Shown: positions 53,304 to 63,385 of the stretch, piece after piece
How positions within the stretch are numbered: the stretch's first letter is position 1
How the letters are laid out: each line of letters starts with the position of its first letter
Assembly: GCF_010668395.1 (NCBI RefSeq)
Contig: NZ_WUEY01000003.1
Coordinates: 310,001 to 374,000 of the forward strand
Direction: 5' to 3'
DNA: 64,000 nucleotides
Source of the DNA: Martinezella lusitana
GTDB taxonomy: Bacteria; Pseudomonadota; Alphaproteobacteria; Rhizobiales; Rhizobiaceae
Notes under the pieces: generated by a model
The model's database searches: none
What the model was told of the DNA's origin: nothing
What the model saw: the letters and a program-made list of their open reading frames with translations, nothing else
Program-made: the position numbers and the translations under genes

Positions 53304-54785
53304 TTACCACCACTTCGCTGGTGTGAACTTGCCGGCGGCCTGTTCGATGACGTGGGCGGTCTTGAACAAGGTCTCTTCTTCGAACGGCTTGCCGATGAGC
53401 TGCAGGCCGAGCGGCAGGCCCTTCGGGTCGAGGCCGGCGGGGACGGCGATGCCGGGGAGACCGGCCATGTTGACCGTCACCGTGAAGATGTCGTTGAGGT
53501 ACATCTTCACCGGATCGGAAGCGAGGTTCTCGTCGGCGATGCCGAAGGCCGAGGACGGCGTTGCGGGCGTCAGGATGGCGTCGACGCCGGCATTGAAGGC
53601 CAGTTCGAAGTCACGCTTGATCAGCGTGCGAACCTTCTGGGCGCGCAGATAGTAGGCGTCGTAATAGCCGGCCGACAGAACGTAGGTTCCGATCATGATG
53701 CGGCGCTTCACTTCCTGGCCGAAGCCGGCGGCGCGCGTCTTTTCGTACATGTCGACGATATCCTTGCCGTCGACGCGCAGGCCGTAGCGAACGCCGTCGT
53801 AGCGGGCAAGGTTCGAGGAAGCTTCCGCGGGCGCGACGATGTAGTAGGCCGGCAGCGCATATTTCGTGTGCGGCAGGGAGATATTGACGATCTCGGCGCC
53901 GGCATCCTTCAGCCAGGCGATGCCCTGCTGCCAGAGCGTTTCGATCTCGTCCGGCATGCCATCGACGCGATATTCGTTGGGGATGCCGATCTTCATGCCC
54001 TTCAGCGACTGGCCGAGCGAGGCTTCGTAATCCGGCACCGGCAGGTCGACGGAGGTCGTGTCCTTCGCATCGACGCTTGCCATCGACTTCAGCAGAATGG
54101 CGGCATCGCGCACGTCGCGGGCGATCGGGCCGGCCTGGTCGAGCGACGAGGCGAAGGCGGCGATGCCCCAGCGCGAGCAGCGGCCATAGGTCGGCTTGAT
54201 GCCGACGGTGCCGGTGAAGGCGGCGGGCTGGCGGATGGAGCCGCCCGTATCGGTCGCGGTCGCGCCGGCGCAGAGATGCGCGGCAACGGCAGCGGCCGAA
54301 CCGCCGGACGAGCCGCCCGGAACGAGCTGCTGGTTGGACCCTTCGGCACGCCAGGGGTTGATGACCGGGCCGTAATAGGAGGTTTCGTTGGAGGAGCCCA
54401 TGGCGAACTCGTCCATGTTGAGCTTGCCCAGCATGACGGCGCCGTCGTTCCAGAGGTTCTGCGTCACCGTCGATTCATAGCGCGGCTTGAAGCCGTCGAG
54501 GATGTGGCTGCAGGCCTGGGTATGGATGCCTTCGGTGCCGAACAGGTCCTTGATGCCGAGCGGGATGCCTTCGAGCGCGCCGGCCTGGCCACTGGCCAGG
54601 CGCGCATCCGAGGCCTTGGCCATCTCGCGGGCTTTATCGGGCGTCACGGCGATATAGGCGTTGATCTGACCGTTGGCCGCGTCGATCGCCGAGATATAGG
54701 CCTCGGTCAGCTCGGTGGCGGTGATCTGCTTGGCGCGCAGCTTGTCGCGGGCTTCGGCAATGGTCAGGCTGGTCAGTTCGCTCAT
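53304..54785 (-). CDS. gatA: aspartyl/glutamyl-tRNA amidotransferase subunit A
   Basis: GatA (493 aa) is the amidase subunit that frees ammonia from glutamine for tRNA-bound Glu or Asp. The Ser-cisSer-Lys triad is set by GIKDLF (Lys) and [13 protein letters not shown] (serines), with the amidase signature intact. It follows gatC by 59 bp and ends at a strong terminator. gatB is on the same strand but 3.4 kb away. Confidence 0.96.
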   Translation of the reverse strand: MSELTSLTIAEARDKLRAKQITATELTEAYISAIDAANGQINAYIAVTPDKAREMAKASDARLASGQAGALEGIPLGIKDLFGTEGIHTQACSHILDGFKPRYESTVTQNLWNDGAVMLGKLNMDEFAMGSSNETSYYGPVINPWRAEGSNQQLVPGGSSGGSAAAVAAHLCAGATATDTGGSIRQPAAFTGTVGIKPTYGRCSRWGIAAFASSLDQAGPIARDVRDAAILLKSMASVDAKDTTSVDLPVPDYEASLGQSLKGMKIGIPNEYRVDGMPDEIETLWQQGIAWLKDAGAEIVNISLPHTKYALPAYYIVAPAEASSNLARYDGVRYGLRVDGKDIVDMYEKTRAAGFGQEVKRRIMIGTYVLSAGYYDAYYLRAQKVRTLIKRDFELAFNAGVDAILTPATPSSAFGIADENLASDPVKMYLNDIFTVTVNMAGLPGIAVPAGLDPKGLPLGLQLIGKPFEEETLFKTAHVIEQAAGKFTPAKWW

Positions 54786-54844
54786 TTTGTTTCGCTTCAG
54801 ATCTGGAATTGGGCAATGGGTCGGAACGGGCTCGAAGCGAGCCG

Positions 54845-55132
54845 TTATTCGACGACTTTGGGCACCAGGAAGAAATTCTGATCGGTATTCGGCGCATTGG
54901 CGACGATATCGGCGGCCTTGTTGCCGTCGGTCACTTCGTCGGTGCGCTTCTTCATCGCCATCGGCGTGACCGAAGTCATGGCCTCGACGCCATCGACATT
55001 CACTTCGGAAAGCTGTTCGACGAAGCCCAGAATGCCGTTCAGCTCGCCCATCATCCGCTGCGCTTCGTCTTCGTTGACGGCGATGCGGGCAAGATGGGCG
55101 ACGCGTTTGACAGTGGCGAGATCGACGGACAT
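54845..55132 (-). CDS. gatC: aspartyl/glutamyl-tRNA amidotransferase subunit C
   Basis: GatC (95 aa) is the small chaperone-like subunit that wraps GatA and GatB. The opening [19 protein letters not shown] and the [16 protein letters not shown] segment are conserved. A GGAG site is seven bases before the ATG. Its leader contains three copies of ACCTAC/GTAGGT that can pair in two ways, and a good promoter candidate is 55 bp upstream of the start. Confidence 0.95.
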   Translation of the reverse strand: MSVDLATVKRVAHLARIAVNEDEAQRMMGELNGILGFVEQLSEVNVDGVEAMTSVTPMAMKKRTDEVTDGNKAADIVANAPNTDQNFFLVPKVVE

Positions 55133-55143
55133 GGCATTCTCCG

Positions 55144-55173
55144 AGGTAGGTTTTACCTACATTGCAGGTAGGT
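55144..55173 (-). promoter_or_regulatory. gatC leader with two mutually exclusive stems
   Basis: On the transcribed strand ACCTAC, GTAGGT and ACCTAC occur in order, so the middle element can pair with the first (around TGCAAT-type loop) or with the last (around AAA). The last stem lies next to the ribosome-binding site. It could be a simple two-state leader or overlapping operator sites. Confidence 0.45.
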
Positions 55174-55186
55174 ATTTTTCACACTC

Positions 55187-55215
55187 GCTATAAAGGCCAT
55201 GCCCGCCATACGCAA
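55187..55215 (-). promoter_or_regulatory. candidate promoter of gatC-gatA
   Basis: TTGCGT and TATAGC are 17 bases apart on the minus strand, 55 bp before the gatC start codon, between the UPF0173 gene and gatC. The match is moderate but the position fits. Confidence 0.45.
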
Positions 55216-55224
55216 CGGGTATCG

Positions 55225-55935
55225 TTAGGCAGAAACGCTCTCGCCCACCTTCGGTGCCGCAACCGCGGTCTTCGAGCCTTCCATGCCGGCGATGAACTTT
55301 TCCGGCGTCTGGTCGATGATCGGGAAAGTGCCGTAGTGGCAGGGAATGGCGGTCTTGAAGTTGAAGAAGCGCTGGCAGGCGAGCGCGGCCACCGCGCCGC
55401 CCATGGTGAAGCGGTCGCCGATCGGCAGGATGCCGATATCGGGCTGATGCAGTTCGTTGATGAGGCCCATATCCGAGAAGATGTCGGTATCGCCCATATG
55501 GAACAGCGTCGGCTCGTCATCGAAATGCAGCATCAGGCCGTTCGGATTGCCGAGCGCGTGGGAAACGCCATCCTCGGTGATCTGTGCGGAGGAATGCAGA
55601 GCGTTGGTAAAGGTGGCCGAGAAACCGCCGAGGCCGACGGTGCCGCCGGTATTGCCCATTTCCAGCTTCTCCACGCCCTTGGTGCCGAGCCAGGAAGCGA
55701 GATCGGCATTGGCGAGAACGACCGCGCCGGTATCCTTGGCGATCTGAACCGCATCGCCGACATGGTCGGCATGACCGTGCGTCAAGAGGATGTGGGTCAC
55801 GCCGGCGGCAACGTCCTTGAGATTGAGACCGGCGGCGGCAAAGGAAGAATTGTAGCTGAGGAAAGGATCGATCAGTATTTTTGCCTTGCCCGTTTCGATG
55901 CGAAACGCGGAATGGCCGAGCCAGGTGATCTTCAT
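55225..55935 (-). CDS. metal-dependent hydrolase, UPF0173 (metallo-beta-lactamase fold)
   Basis: The 236-residue product has the metallo-beta-lactamase fold with the HxHxDH motif ([12 protein letters not shown] at about 53-64), an aspartate/histidine region ([13 protein letters not shown]) and a final HYGTF segment. It starts [16 protein letters not shown], as in UPF0173. The substrate is unknown for the family. The start was placed here because the family begins here, though the frame is open upstream. It lies next to gatC on the same strand. Confidence 0.9.
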   Translation of the reverse strand: MKITWLGHSAFRIETGKAKILIDPFLSYNSSFAAAGLNLKDVAAGVTHILLTHGHADHVGDAVQIAKDTGAVVLANADLASWLGTKGVEKLEMGNTGGTVGLGGFSATFTNALHSSAQITEDGVSHALGNPNGLMLHFDDEPTLFHMGDTDIFSDMGLINELHQPDIGILPIGDRFTMGGAVAALACQRFFNFKTAIPCHYGTFPIIDQTPEKFIAGMEGSKTAVAAPKVGESVSA

Positions 55936-56155
55936 TGGATTTCTCCTTAATGCTTGATTTGAAAAGGAAGGCCGATGTCCAGAGCGTTTCCGGTTGGAGC
56001 CAAGCCAGTGGAAACGCCCTATCTGTTTGTTCTTCCGCATCTCCGGACGCAAAACCGCTGTGCGCTTTTGCTGGAAATGCTCTAGGAGATATCTCAAACC
56101 GCTGCAAAGAAAAGCGGCTTTGACTTCAATTTGTTTTGACGAGAGCGAGACCCCG

Positions 56156-56650
56156 ATGACGACGTTGACCATCGAAGACCTAGCCGTGATGCTTCTGCCC
56201 GGCCAGCCGATTGCCGGCCTCGACCTCGGCACGAAGACCATCGGGCTCGCCATGTCCGATCTCGGACGGCGCTTTGCGACCCCGCGCCCGGTGATCAAGC
56301 GTGTGAAGTTCACTCAGGATGCGGAAACGCTGCTCGCCTTTGCCGGGAAGGAAAAGGTCGCGGCCTTCGTCATAGGGTTGCCCGTCAACATGGATGGCTC
56401 TTCGGGCCCGCGCGTCCAGGCGACTCGCGCCTTCGTGCGCAGCATGTCGGAAAAGACCGCCCTGCCCTTCGTCTTCTGGGACGAGCGGCTGTCGACCGTT
56501 GCGGCCGAGCGGGCTCTGCTGGAAATGGACGTCTCGCGGGCCAAACGCGCCGAGCGCATCGACTCGGCCGCCGCCAGCTTCATTCTTCAGGGAGCCTTGG
56601 ACAGGCTGTCGGCGCTCGGCAGGGAGACCTTGCCCGATCTCGATGCCTGA
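56156..56650 (+). CDS. ruvX: Holliday junction resolvase RuvX (YqgF)
   Basis: RuvX (164 aa) is an RNase H-fold protein linked to Holliday-junction resolution and to 16S rRNA end processing. It has the [13 protein letters not shown] motif at about 22-34 and the [15 protein letters not shown] segment. A catalytic set of acidic residues is present. The start [11 protein letters not shown] was chosen over an upstream frame. Its 3' end overlaps the convergent gene at 56587 by 64 bp. Confidence 0.92.
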   Translation: MTTLTIEDLAVMLLPGQPIAGLDLGTKTIGLAMSDLGRRFATPRPVIKRVKFTQDAETLLAFAGKEKVAAFVIGLPVNMDGSSGPRVQATRAFVRSMSEKTALPFVFWDERLSTVAAERALLEMDVSRAKRAERIDSAAASFILQGALDRLSALGRETLPDLDA

Positions 56651-56919
56651 CGGCGGCGCCACCAGCCCATGATGGCGGCACGGCGACGAAAACCGAAGAT
56701 CGCGAATACCAGCAGGCTGTCGAAGGCAATGGCGCGCGCGACGAGCGGCGGGATGGTTTCCGGCGGAATGCCGAGGACCTTGCCGTAGATGGCAAACACC
56801 AGATCATGCATCTGCCGCGTCAGCATGAAGATGCCGAAGCTCATGTCGTAGTACGACAAATAGTACCATGCCCCGAGAAACGAGACGGGGGCGGCCCAGC
56901 AAATCAACAACCACTTCAT
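56587..56919 (-). CDS. small membrane protein (possibly DUF6105), overlaps ruvX
   Basis: The 110-residue product has an N-terminal membrane helix ([21 protein letters not shown]), a second hydrophobic stretch ([19 protein letters not shown]), and a basic end. It resembles rhizobial proteins of the DUF6105 type, an identification I hold loosely. Its start codon overlaps the stop of the short gene at 56916-57089 (ATGA). It overlaps the ruvX 3' end by 64 bp in the opposite direction. Confidence 0.7.
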   Translation of the reverse strand: MKWLLICWAAPVSFLGAWYYLSYYDMSFGIFMLTRQMHDLVFAIYGKVLGIPPETIPPLVARAIAFDSLLVFAIFGFRRRAAIMGWWRRRQASRSGKVSLPSADSLSKAP

Positions 56920-57089
56920 GCGGTACCTCTTCGACGCGGATATTGCGTCGTGCCAGCCGACAGGACGAGCCAGTTCGACAATGCCATGGCGCTCAACACC
57001 ACAGCGGGCAGCGTTATATCTAGTGCGAGCACGGCGAAGAACATCATCGCCATGACAAGAAACACCAATTTTGCGGGTCTCAACCCCAT
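56916..57089 (-). CDS. short membrane protein, 57 aa, coupled to the next gene
   Basis: This frame of 57 residues begins MGLRPAKLVFLVMAMMFFAV and continues with a second hydrophobic run (LSAMALSNWLVLSAG), ending in a basic tail. It was not obvious at first because it is short. The ATGA overlap of its stop with the start of the next membrane-protein gene is strong support for coupling. No ribosome-binding site of note precedes it. Function is unknown; the pair could form a small membrane complex. Confidence 0.6.
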   Translation of the reverse strand: MGLRPAKLVFLVMAMMFFAVLALDITLPAVVLSAMALSNWLVLSAGTTQYPRRRGTA

Positions 57090-57102
57090 GGCTGCACGCT
57101 TG

Positions 57103-57141
57103 ATGGTTAACTATTCGTCTTTTCACAGTGACGAGTTAACC
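57103..57141 (-). promoter_or_regulatory. possible CtrA-type sites before the short membrane gene
   Basis: The minus strand has TTAACCAT (57103-57110), the form of the CtrA half site, and GGTTAACT/AGTTAACC (57105-57112 and 57134-57141) as an inverted repeat. A third GTTAAC lies nearby at about 57170. Clustered GTTAAC sites are unusual in GC-rich DNA, but none of these is a full TTAA-N7-TTAA match. Confidence 0.35.
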
Positions 57142-57219
57142 GTTGCGGCGCAATGTAAACCATTTGTTAAGGTTAACGGCCGAGCAGGCTTGTGGATATC
57201 CCCTGCCGAAGCACCGCCG

Positions 57220-57876
57220 TCAGCCGTAGACGCCGCGCACGATGCGCTTCAAAGCCGTTGCCGCCTTCTCCCAGTCCTTTGAGTTTTTCAAGGCAAGACC
57301 GGCGCATTGATCGCTGACGGCCGAAGCCAGCACGATATGCTGGATGGCCGCAAAAATCATGGCGTTGACCGCCTGCGCATCGACGCCCTTGGGGGGCACC
57401 AGCGAGCCCCGCATGCGCTCGATCCAGCCGGCCAGCGCCTTGGAGCGCGCCTCCGACAGCCGGCGAACCTGCTCGCTGCTTTCGGAAACTTCCCAGGCGA
57501 CGATGCGGCGCATCAGGGGGTCGGCACGCAGCGCATCGAGAAACAGAAGCGAGAGCCTCTCCATCAGGTCGCCGTAGGTCAGCAGGAACATGCCGCCGGT
57601 ATCGTCGGGAATGCGATCCGCCACCCAGCTGCCGAGATCCGTGCCGATCGCTTCGACGAGGCCGTCGAGACCGCCGTAGTAGCGATAGATCAGCTGCTTG
57701 TCGCAGCCGGCGCCGCGGGCGACCGCATTGATACCGAAATTCTGGAACCCCTCCTCCGCCAGAAGCCGCTTGGCGGCATCGAGGATCGCCTGCTGGGTTG
57801 CGGCGCGATTGCGCACGCGCTTTTCCACGACAGGCACGTCCAAGGGGATTTTCACGGCAGCGTTTGCGACGGCCAT
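57220..57876 (-). CDS. TetR-family transcriptional regulator
   Basis: The 218-residue product has an N-terminal helix-turn-helix typical of TetR (TQQAILDAAKRLLAEEGFQN, then GINAVARGAGCDKQLIYRYY at about 48-67). The C-terminal part is all helical and probably binds a ligand. It resembles the AcrR-like subgroup. It sits alone upstream of the small membrane genes on the same strand, so it may regulate them or itself. Confidence 0.88.
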   Translation of the reverse strand: MAVANAAVKIPLDVPVVEKRVRNRAATQQAILDAAKRLLAEEGFQNFGINAVARGAGCDKQLIYRYYGGLDGLVEAIGTDLGSWVADRIPDDTGGMFLLTYGDLMERLSLLFLDALRADPLMRRIVAWEVSESSEQVRRLSEARSKALAGWIERMRGSLVPPKGVDAQAVNAMIFAAIQHIVLASAVSDQCAGLALKNSKDWEKAATALKRIVRGVYG

Positions 57877-57980
57877 CGACTCGACTCCAATCTGTCACCG
57901 GGCGGTGAATAGCAGGCCAGGCGGCCTCAAACAACAAAGATGCCAGGATGCGAGCCCGTCAAAACCCGCGAATCCACAGA

Positions 57981-58598
57981 TTAGAGAGACCGACCAAACC
58001 ACACAGTGGTTTCGGACACCAGACCCGCAGGGAGTTCCACGGGCACGAAACCGCGCGACGACCAGAATCGGACGGCACCGCGGTTGCCGGCGTTGGCGCC
58101 GAGATGGATGCCTGTGACACCGTTGGTCCGGGCGTTAGCGATCCACCGATCGAGGAGTGCGGTGCCGATACCCTTGCCCTGTGCTCGCGGCAGCAGGTTC
58201 ATATGAATATGTGCGGGGAACCGCTCGATCAAGAACGCGGGCGCCTGCTTCGGATGATGGATCGCCGATATCCGCTTCTGGTCCGCATCCCAGAGAGCCA
58301 GATCGCCTTGCGGATCGGGATAGAGCCGACGCAGTTGCGGCCACCATTCGCGCTCCAGCCGCTCATCGAAGGCAATCGTGTCGAAGGCACCGGAAATATA
58401 GCCAATGACGCCCTCGTCATCCTCGGCGACAAAAACCAGCTCGGGATGAAGCGTGGCGTAAGGCGCGGAATAGATATGCCCGATCAGGCGGCCGTCGCGA
58501 TGCAACGGCGCCGCATCCTTGCCGGCATCGCCCGTTGCCAGCGAAATGGCGTAGAGCTGGTCGATGTCTTTCGAGCGCACTTGGCGAAGATTGATCAT
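57981..58598 (-). CDS. GNAT-family N-acetyltransferase
   Basis: The 205-residue product has a GNAT core with the acetyl-CoA motif LLPRAQGKGIGTALLDRW at about 135-152 and NRGAVRFWSSRGFVPVE. It opens MINLRQVRSKDIDQLYAISL, typical of larger members that act on small molecules. The target is unknown. It stands alone. Confidence 0.85.
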   Translation of the reverse strand: MINLRQVRSKDIDQLYAISLATGDAGKDAAPLHRDGRLIGHIYSAPYATLHPELVFVAEDDEGVIGYISGAFDTIAFDERLEREWWPQLRRLYPDPQGDLALWDADQKRISAIHHPKQAPAFLIERFPAHIHMNLLPRAQGKGIGTALLDRWIANARTNGVTGIHLGANAGNRGAVRFWSSRGFVPVELPAGLVSETTVWFGRSL

Positions 58599-58648
58599 GA
58601 CGGCCTCTGGATACAGGCCTTTCAGCCGATTGAACTTCAGACGTCTTT

Positions 58649-58948
58649 TCAGAGGTGTCGATTTACATCCATCCGCTTGTGCAGCACACGGATGATAGCG
58701 ATCTGCGAATCCTGCAAGAGATAGTAAATGACATGGGAACCAACGATATATTTGAAATAGCCTTCACGAACATCAGCGCGACGGCCGATATTTAGACCGG
58801 ATGCCAATCCTTCGAATGACCTAATGACCTCTGCATGATAGGTTTCCGCCTGTTTTACCGACCAGCGCTCGACGGTATATCGCCAAATGTCCTCAAGGTC
58901 TCTCTCGGCAAGCGGAGATAAGGCGTAGCGGCGCTGCTTATTCGCCAT
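58649..58948 (-). CDS. parE: type II toxin, RelE/ParE family
   Basis: The 99-residue product has the ParE pattern: YALSPLAERDLEDIWRYTVERW at the N-terminus, LNIGRRADVREGYFKYIVGSHVIYY in the centre and VLHKRMD at the end. ParE-type toxins inhibit DNA gyrase. The start is MANKQRRYA; an ATG three codons upstream is possible. It overlaps the antitoxin gene by 11 bp, so the two are cotranscribed. Confidence 0.88.
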   Translation of the reverse strand: MANKQRRYALSPLAERDLEDIWRYTVERWSVKQAETYHAEVIRSFEGLASGLNIGRRADVREGYFKYIVGSHVIYYLLQDSQIAIIRVLHKRMDVNRHL

Positions 58949-59183
58949 ATGTCGCACGCATCCGCTTCACGAACGCAGCATTGTCGAAGGAAGCCGGCTG
59001 CCCGGACGCCTCGCCGGCAATCAGCGCGTCCTGGAGAGACTTTACCTTGGCTTCGTGCTCTTCCAGAAGACGCAAACCCGCACGGACAACGTCACTAGCG
59101 GAACCATATCGGCCTGTCTGAATCTGAGCTTCAATGAAGGCGCTAAAATGGTCGCCAAGCGAAACGGACGTGTTACGAGCCAT
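58938..59183 (-). CDS. parD: type II antitoxin, ParD family
   Basis: The 81-residue product has an N-terminal ribbon-helix-helix DNA-binding part (MARNTSVSLGDHFSAFIEAQ) and the ParD hallmark GRYGSASDVVRAGLRLLEE, followed by a charged C-terminal end that binds the toxin. AGGAGG precedes the start MARNTS, so this was preferred over an ATG eight codons upstream. It represses its own operon in related systems; a palindrome lies in its promoter region. Confidence 0.9.
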   Translation of the reverse strand: MARNTSVSLGDHFSAFIEAQIQTGRYGSASDVVRAGLRLLEEHEAKVKSLQDALIAGEASGQPASFDNAAFVKRMRATYGE

Positions 59184-59199
59184 CGAAACCTCCTGCGTC

Positions 59200-59228
59200 G
59201 ATACCAATATATAATATCGGTTGGTATC
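59200..59228. promoter_or_regulatory. palindromic operator of parD-parE
   Basis: GATACCAA (59200-59207) and TTGGTATC (59221-59228) form a perfect 8-bp inverted repeat flanking an AT-rich core (TATATAATAT) that should contain the -10 region. Its position, 17 bases before the antitoxin start, fits autoregulation by ParD. Confidence 0.6.
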
Positions 59229-59265
59229 ACATCAATGCGGCCAAAATCTGCGGAAACCGCGCAAC

Positions 59266-60924
59266 CTAGGTCGCCGGCGGATAAAGCAGATCGACGATGT
59301 AGCTGGCGTCAAAGCGCGAATCGAGCATGCCGTAGGTCGCGCGCCAGCCGCCGGCCAGACGCGTTTCGATGAAGGCGTCGGCGATCTTGCCGGCTCCGAG
59401 GCGATAGAGCTCGGCGGCGCCGGCCGCGAGCGCCATCTGTTCGACCAGCAGGCGGGCGGCACCCTCGTCCTGCTCGCAAAGCGCCATGGCGGCACGCAGC
59501 ACATCGATGGTCTTCTTGCCGGCCGGACCGAGATCGCGGGCAAGACCGGCAAAGACGGTCTCGAACAGGTCCTTGCCCCGGTTCAGCACGCGCAGCACAT
59601 CGAGCGCCATGACATTGCCGGAGCCTTCCCAGATCGCGTTGACGGGGGCTTCCCGATAATGGCGGGCGATCGGGCGTTCCTCGATGTAACCGCTGCCGCC
59701 GATGCACTCCATGGCTTCATAGATCAGCGCCGGCGCGATCTTGCAGCACCAGTATTTGGCAACGGGCGTCATGACGCGGGCATAGGCCGCATCCTCGCTG
59801 CTGCCGCTGGCCTTGTCGAAGGCTTCGGCGAGACGGAAGGCAAGTGCCGTCGCCGCGGCGACATCGAGCGCCATGTCGGCGAGCACGCGCGTCATGATCG
59901 GCTGGTTGACCAGCATCTTGCCGAAAACGCTGCGGCCGCGTGCGTGATGCACGGCTTCGGCCAGCGACGCGCGCATGATACCGGCAGAGGCCAGCGCGCA
60001 ATCGAGCCGCGTCAGCGTCACCATGTCGAGGATGGTGCGGATGCCGGCATCGGGCGCGCCGAGCAGGAAGCCGAACGTGTCGGTGAACTCGACTTCCGAG
60101 GAGGCGTTCGAGCGGTTGCCGAGCTTGTCCTTCAGCCGCTGGAAATGCAGGCCGTTCGCCGAGCCATCCTCCAGCAGACGCGGCACGAGGAAGCAGCCCA
60201 TGCCGTCCTTGGTCTGGGCGAGCATGATGAAGGCATCGCTCATCGGCGCCGACATGAACCACTTGTGGCCCGAAAGCCGGTATATGCCCTCGCTGACCTT
60301 GTCGGCGCTCGTCCTGTTGGCGCGGACATCCGTGCCGCCCTGCTTTTCCGTCATGCCCATGCCGATGGTAACGGCACTCTTCTGCATGGCGGGCTTGTTG
60401 GACGAATCGTACTTGCGCGAGAGAATTTTCGGCGCCCAGTCCTTCTGCACGGCCGGCGAGGCCATCATCGCCGCCACCGAAGCGCTGGTCATGGTCAACG
60501 GGCAGAGATGGCCGCATTCGAGCTGGGCCGTCAGATAGAAGCGGGCGGCGCGCACCTTGTGCGACTGGCCTTTCGCTTCCGGATCGGCCTGCGCATCCCA
60601 GATCGAGGAATGCAGGCCCATCGCCATGGAGCGGCGCATCAGCGCATGCCAGGCCGGGTGAAATTCGACGACATCCAGGCGCTCGCCACGCGGGCCGTGG
60701 GTGCGAAGCTGCGGCGCGCCCTGGTTCGCCATGCGCGCCAGTTCCTGTGCCTCGTGCGAGGTGACGAAACGACCATGCTGCTCCAGCTCTTCACGCGTCG
60801 AACGCGGCAGGCCGGAGGTGAGATCGACGATCAGCGGATCGGAACGATAGGCATTGATGCCGGTCCAGAGGCTCGGCTGGTTCAGGTCGGCAAAAGGGTC
60901 GTCAGTCCGGGTCGCTTGGGTCAT
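59266..60924 (-). CDS. aidB: acyl-CoA dehydrogenase family protein, AidB-like
   Basis: The 552-residue product matches AidB, an isovaleryl-CoA-dehydrogenase-like flavoprotein linked to alkylation stress in E. coli. Family features are GMGMTEKQGGTDVRANR, GHKWFMSAPMSD, QRLKDKLGNRSNASSEVEF and the near-end EGSGNVMALDVLR; the C-terminal extension is present. It is divergent from pyrB. Whether it protects DNA here or acts in metabolism cannot be told. Confidence 0.88.
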   Translation of the reverse strand: MTQATRTDDPFADLNQPSLWTGINAYRSDPLIVDLTSGLPRSTREELEQHGRFVTSHEAQELARMANQGAPQLRTHGPRGERLDVVEFHPAWHALMRRSMAMGLHSSIWDAQADPEAKGQSHKVRAARFYLTAQLECGHLCPLTMTSASVAAMMASPAVQKDWAPKILSRKYDSSNKPAMQKSAVTIGMGMTEKQGGTDVRANRTSADKVSEGIYRLSGHKWFMSAPMSDAFIMLAQTKDGMGCFLVPRLLEDGSANGLHFQRLKDKLGNRSNASSEVEFTDTFGFLLGAPDAGIRTILDMVTLTRLDCALASAGIMRASLAEAVHHARGRSVFGKMLVNQPIMTRVLADMALDVAAATALAFRLAEAFDKASGSSEDAAYARVMTPVAKYWCCKIAPALIYEAMECIGGSGYIEERPIARHYREAPVNAIWEGSGNVMALDVLRVLNRGKDLFETVFAGLARDLGPAGKKTIDVLRAAMALCEQDEGAARLLVEQMALAAGAAELYRLGAGKIADAFIETRLAGGWRATYGMLDSRFDASYIVDLLYPPAT

Positions 60925-61109
60925 GAATCGCTTGTAGAGCAAGAAGGTAGCAAAGGGAAACTGGAAGTTATATCTCCCAACAGCATAGCTCCTGTAGCGG
61001 GATTCGGGCGAAATTGCATGGGGAACAAACGGGCTCGGCGCACGCCCCCGCTTGCCCCGTGGGCGCTCCCTCTTTATAGACCGCCTGACGAAATCCAGAG
61101 GGCAGGTCC

Positions 61110-62062
<953 letters not shown>

Positions 62063-62066
<4 letters not shown>

Positions 62067-63352
62067 CCAACTCGATCGTCCTCCAGAACGTCCGCATCAT
62101 CGATCCCTCGCGCGATCTCGATGAGGTCGGCAGCATCGTCGTGGAAGACGGCGTGATCGTTGCCTCCGGCAAGGATGCCAAGAGCCACGGCGTTCCCAAG
62201 GGCGCGACCGTTCGCGATTGCAGCGGCCTCGTTGCCATCCCCGGCCTGGTCGATGCGCGCGTCCATGTCGGTGAGCCCGGCGGCGAGCATCGCGAAACGA
62301 TCGCCTCCGCCAGCCGTGCGGCAGCGGCCGGCGGCGTCACCTCCTTCATCATGATGCCGGACACGGATCCGGTCATCGACGATATCGCGCTGGTCGAGTT
62401 CGTCAGCAAGACGGCGCGCGATACGGCGGTCGTCAATGTCTATCCGGCGGCGGCCCTCACCAAGGGCCTCGCGGGCGAAGAGATGACCGAAATCGGCCTG
62501 CTGCGGGAAGCCGGCGCCGTGGTCTTCACCGACGCCCATTCCAGCGTCCACGACACGCAGGTCCTGCGTCGCATCATGACCTATGCGCGAGAATTCGGCG
62601 CGGTGATCTCCTGCGAGACGCGCGACAAATATCTCGGCGCAAACGGCGTCATGCATGAAGGCCTGCTGGCGAGCTGGCTCGGCCTGTCGGGCATTCCGAA
62701 GGAAGCCGAGCTCATTCCGCTCGAGCGTGACCTGCGCATAGCCGCGCTGACGCGCAGCCACTATCACGCCGCGATGGTTTCGGTGCCGGAATCGGCTGAA
62801 GCCATCCGCCTCGCCCGCTCGCGCGGCGCCAAGGTCACCTGCGGCATCTCGATCAACAATCTCGCGCTCAACGAGAACGACATCGGCGAATACCGGACCT
62901 TCTTCAAGCTCTATCCGCCGCTGCGCTCCGAGGACGACCGCATGGGCATGATCGAAGCGCTGGCGGACGGCACGATCGACATCATCGTCTCCTCGCACGA
63001 TCCGCAGGACGTCGATACGAAACGCCTGCCGTTCGGAGAGGCAGAAGACGGTGCCGTGGGGCTCGAAACGCTGCTTCCGGCGGCACTCCGGCTCTATCAC
63101 AGCGGCCAGGTCGGCCTGATGCGCCTTGTCGATGCACTTTCGACGCGGCCGGCGCAGATCTTCGGGCTCGCCGCCGGTACGCTGAAGCCCGGCGCCAAGG
63201 CGGATATCGCCCTTGTCGATCTTGACGAGCCTTGGCTTGTCGCCAAAGACATGCTTCTGTCGCGCTCGAAGAATACGCCCTTCGAAGATGCGAGAATGAG
63301 CGGCCGCGCGGTTGCAACCTATGTCGCCGGCAAGCTGGTTCACAGCCTCTAG
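62063..63352 (+). CDS. pyrC: dihydroorotase-like protein, probably catalytically inactive
   Basis: The 429-residue product has the full dihydroorotase fold but lacks the active-site residues. The HxH pair is R66-V67-H68 ([11 protein letters not shown]), and the substrate arginine after it is glycine. The third histidine region reads ISCETRD instead of HCED, the HVS motif reads MVS, the PHH motif reads INN, and the DHAP aspartate is S311 (SSHDPQ). Such pseudo-enzymes (PyrC', PyrX) in Pseudomonas are needed to assemble ATCase. It overlaps pyrB by four bases; a true PyrC should be elsewhere in the genome. Confidence 0.92.
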
Positions 63353-63385
63353 GGCGAGCCCGGAGTTTATGGAGAATAAGACGTG

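Noticed and set aside
55144..55173. gatC leader as a T-box or other known riboswitch
   Set aside because: The leader is too short and has none of the conserved T-box or riboswitch core elements.
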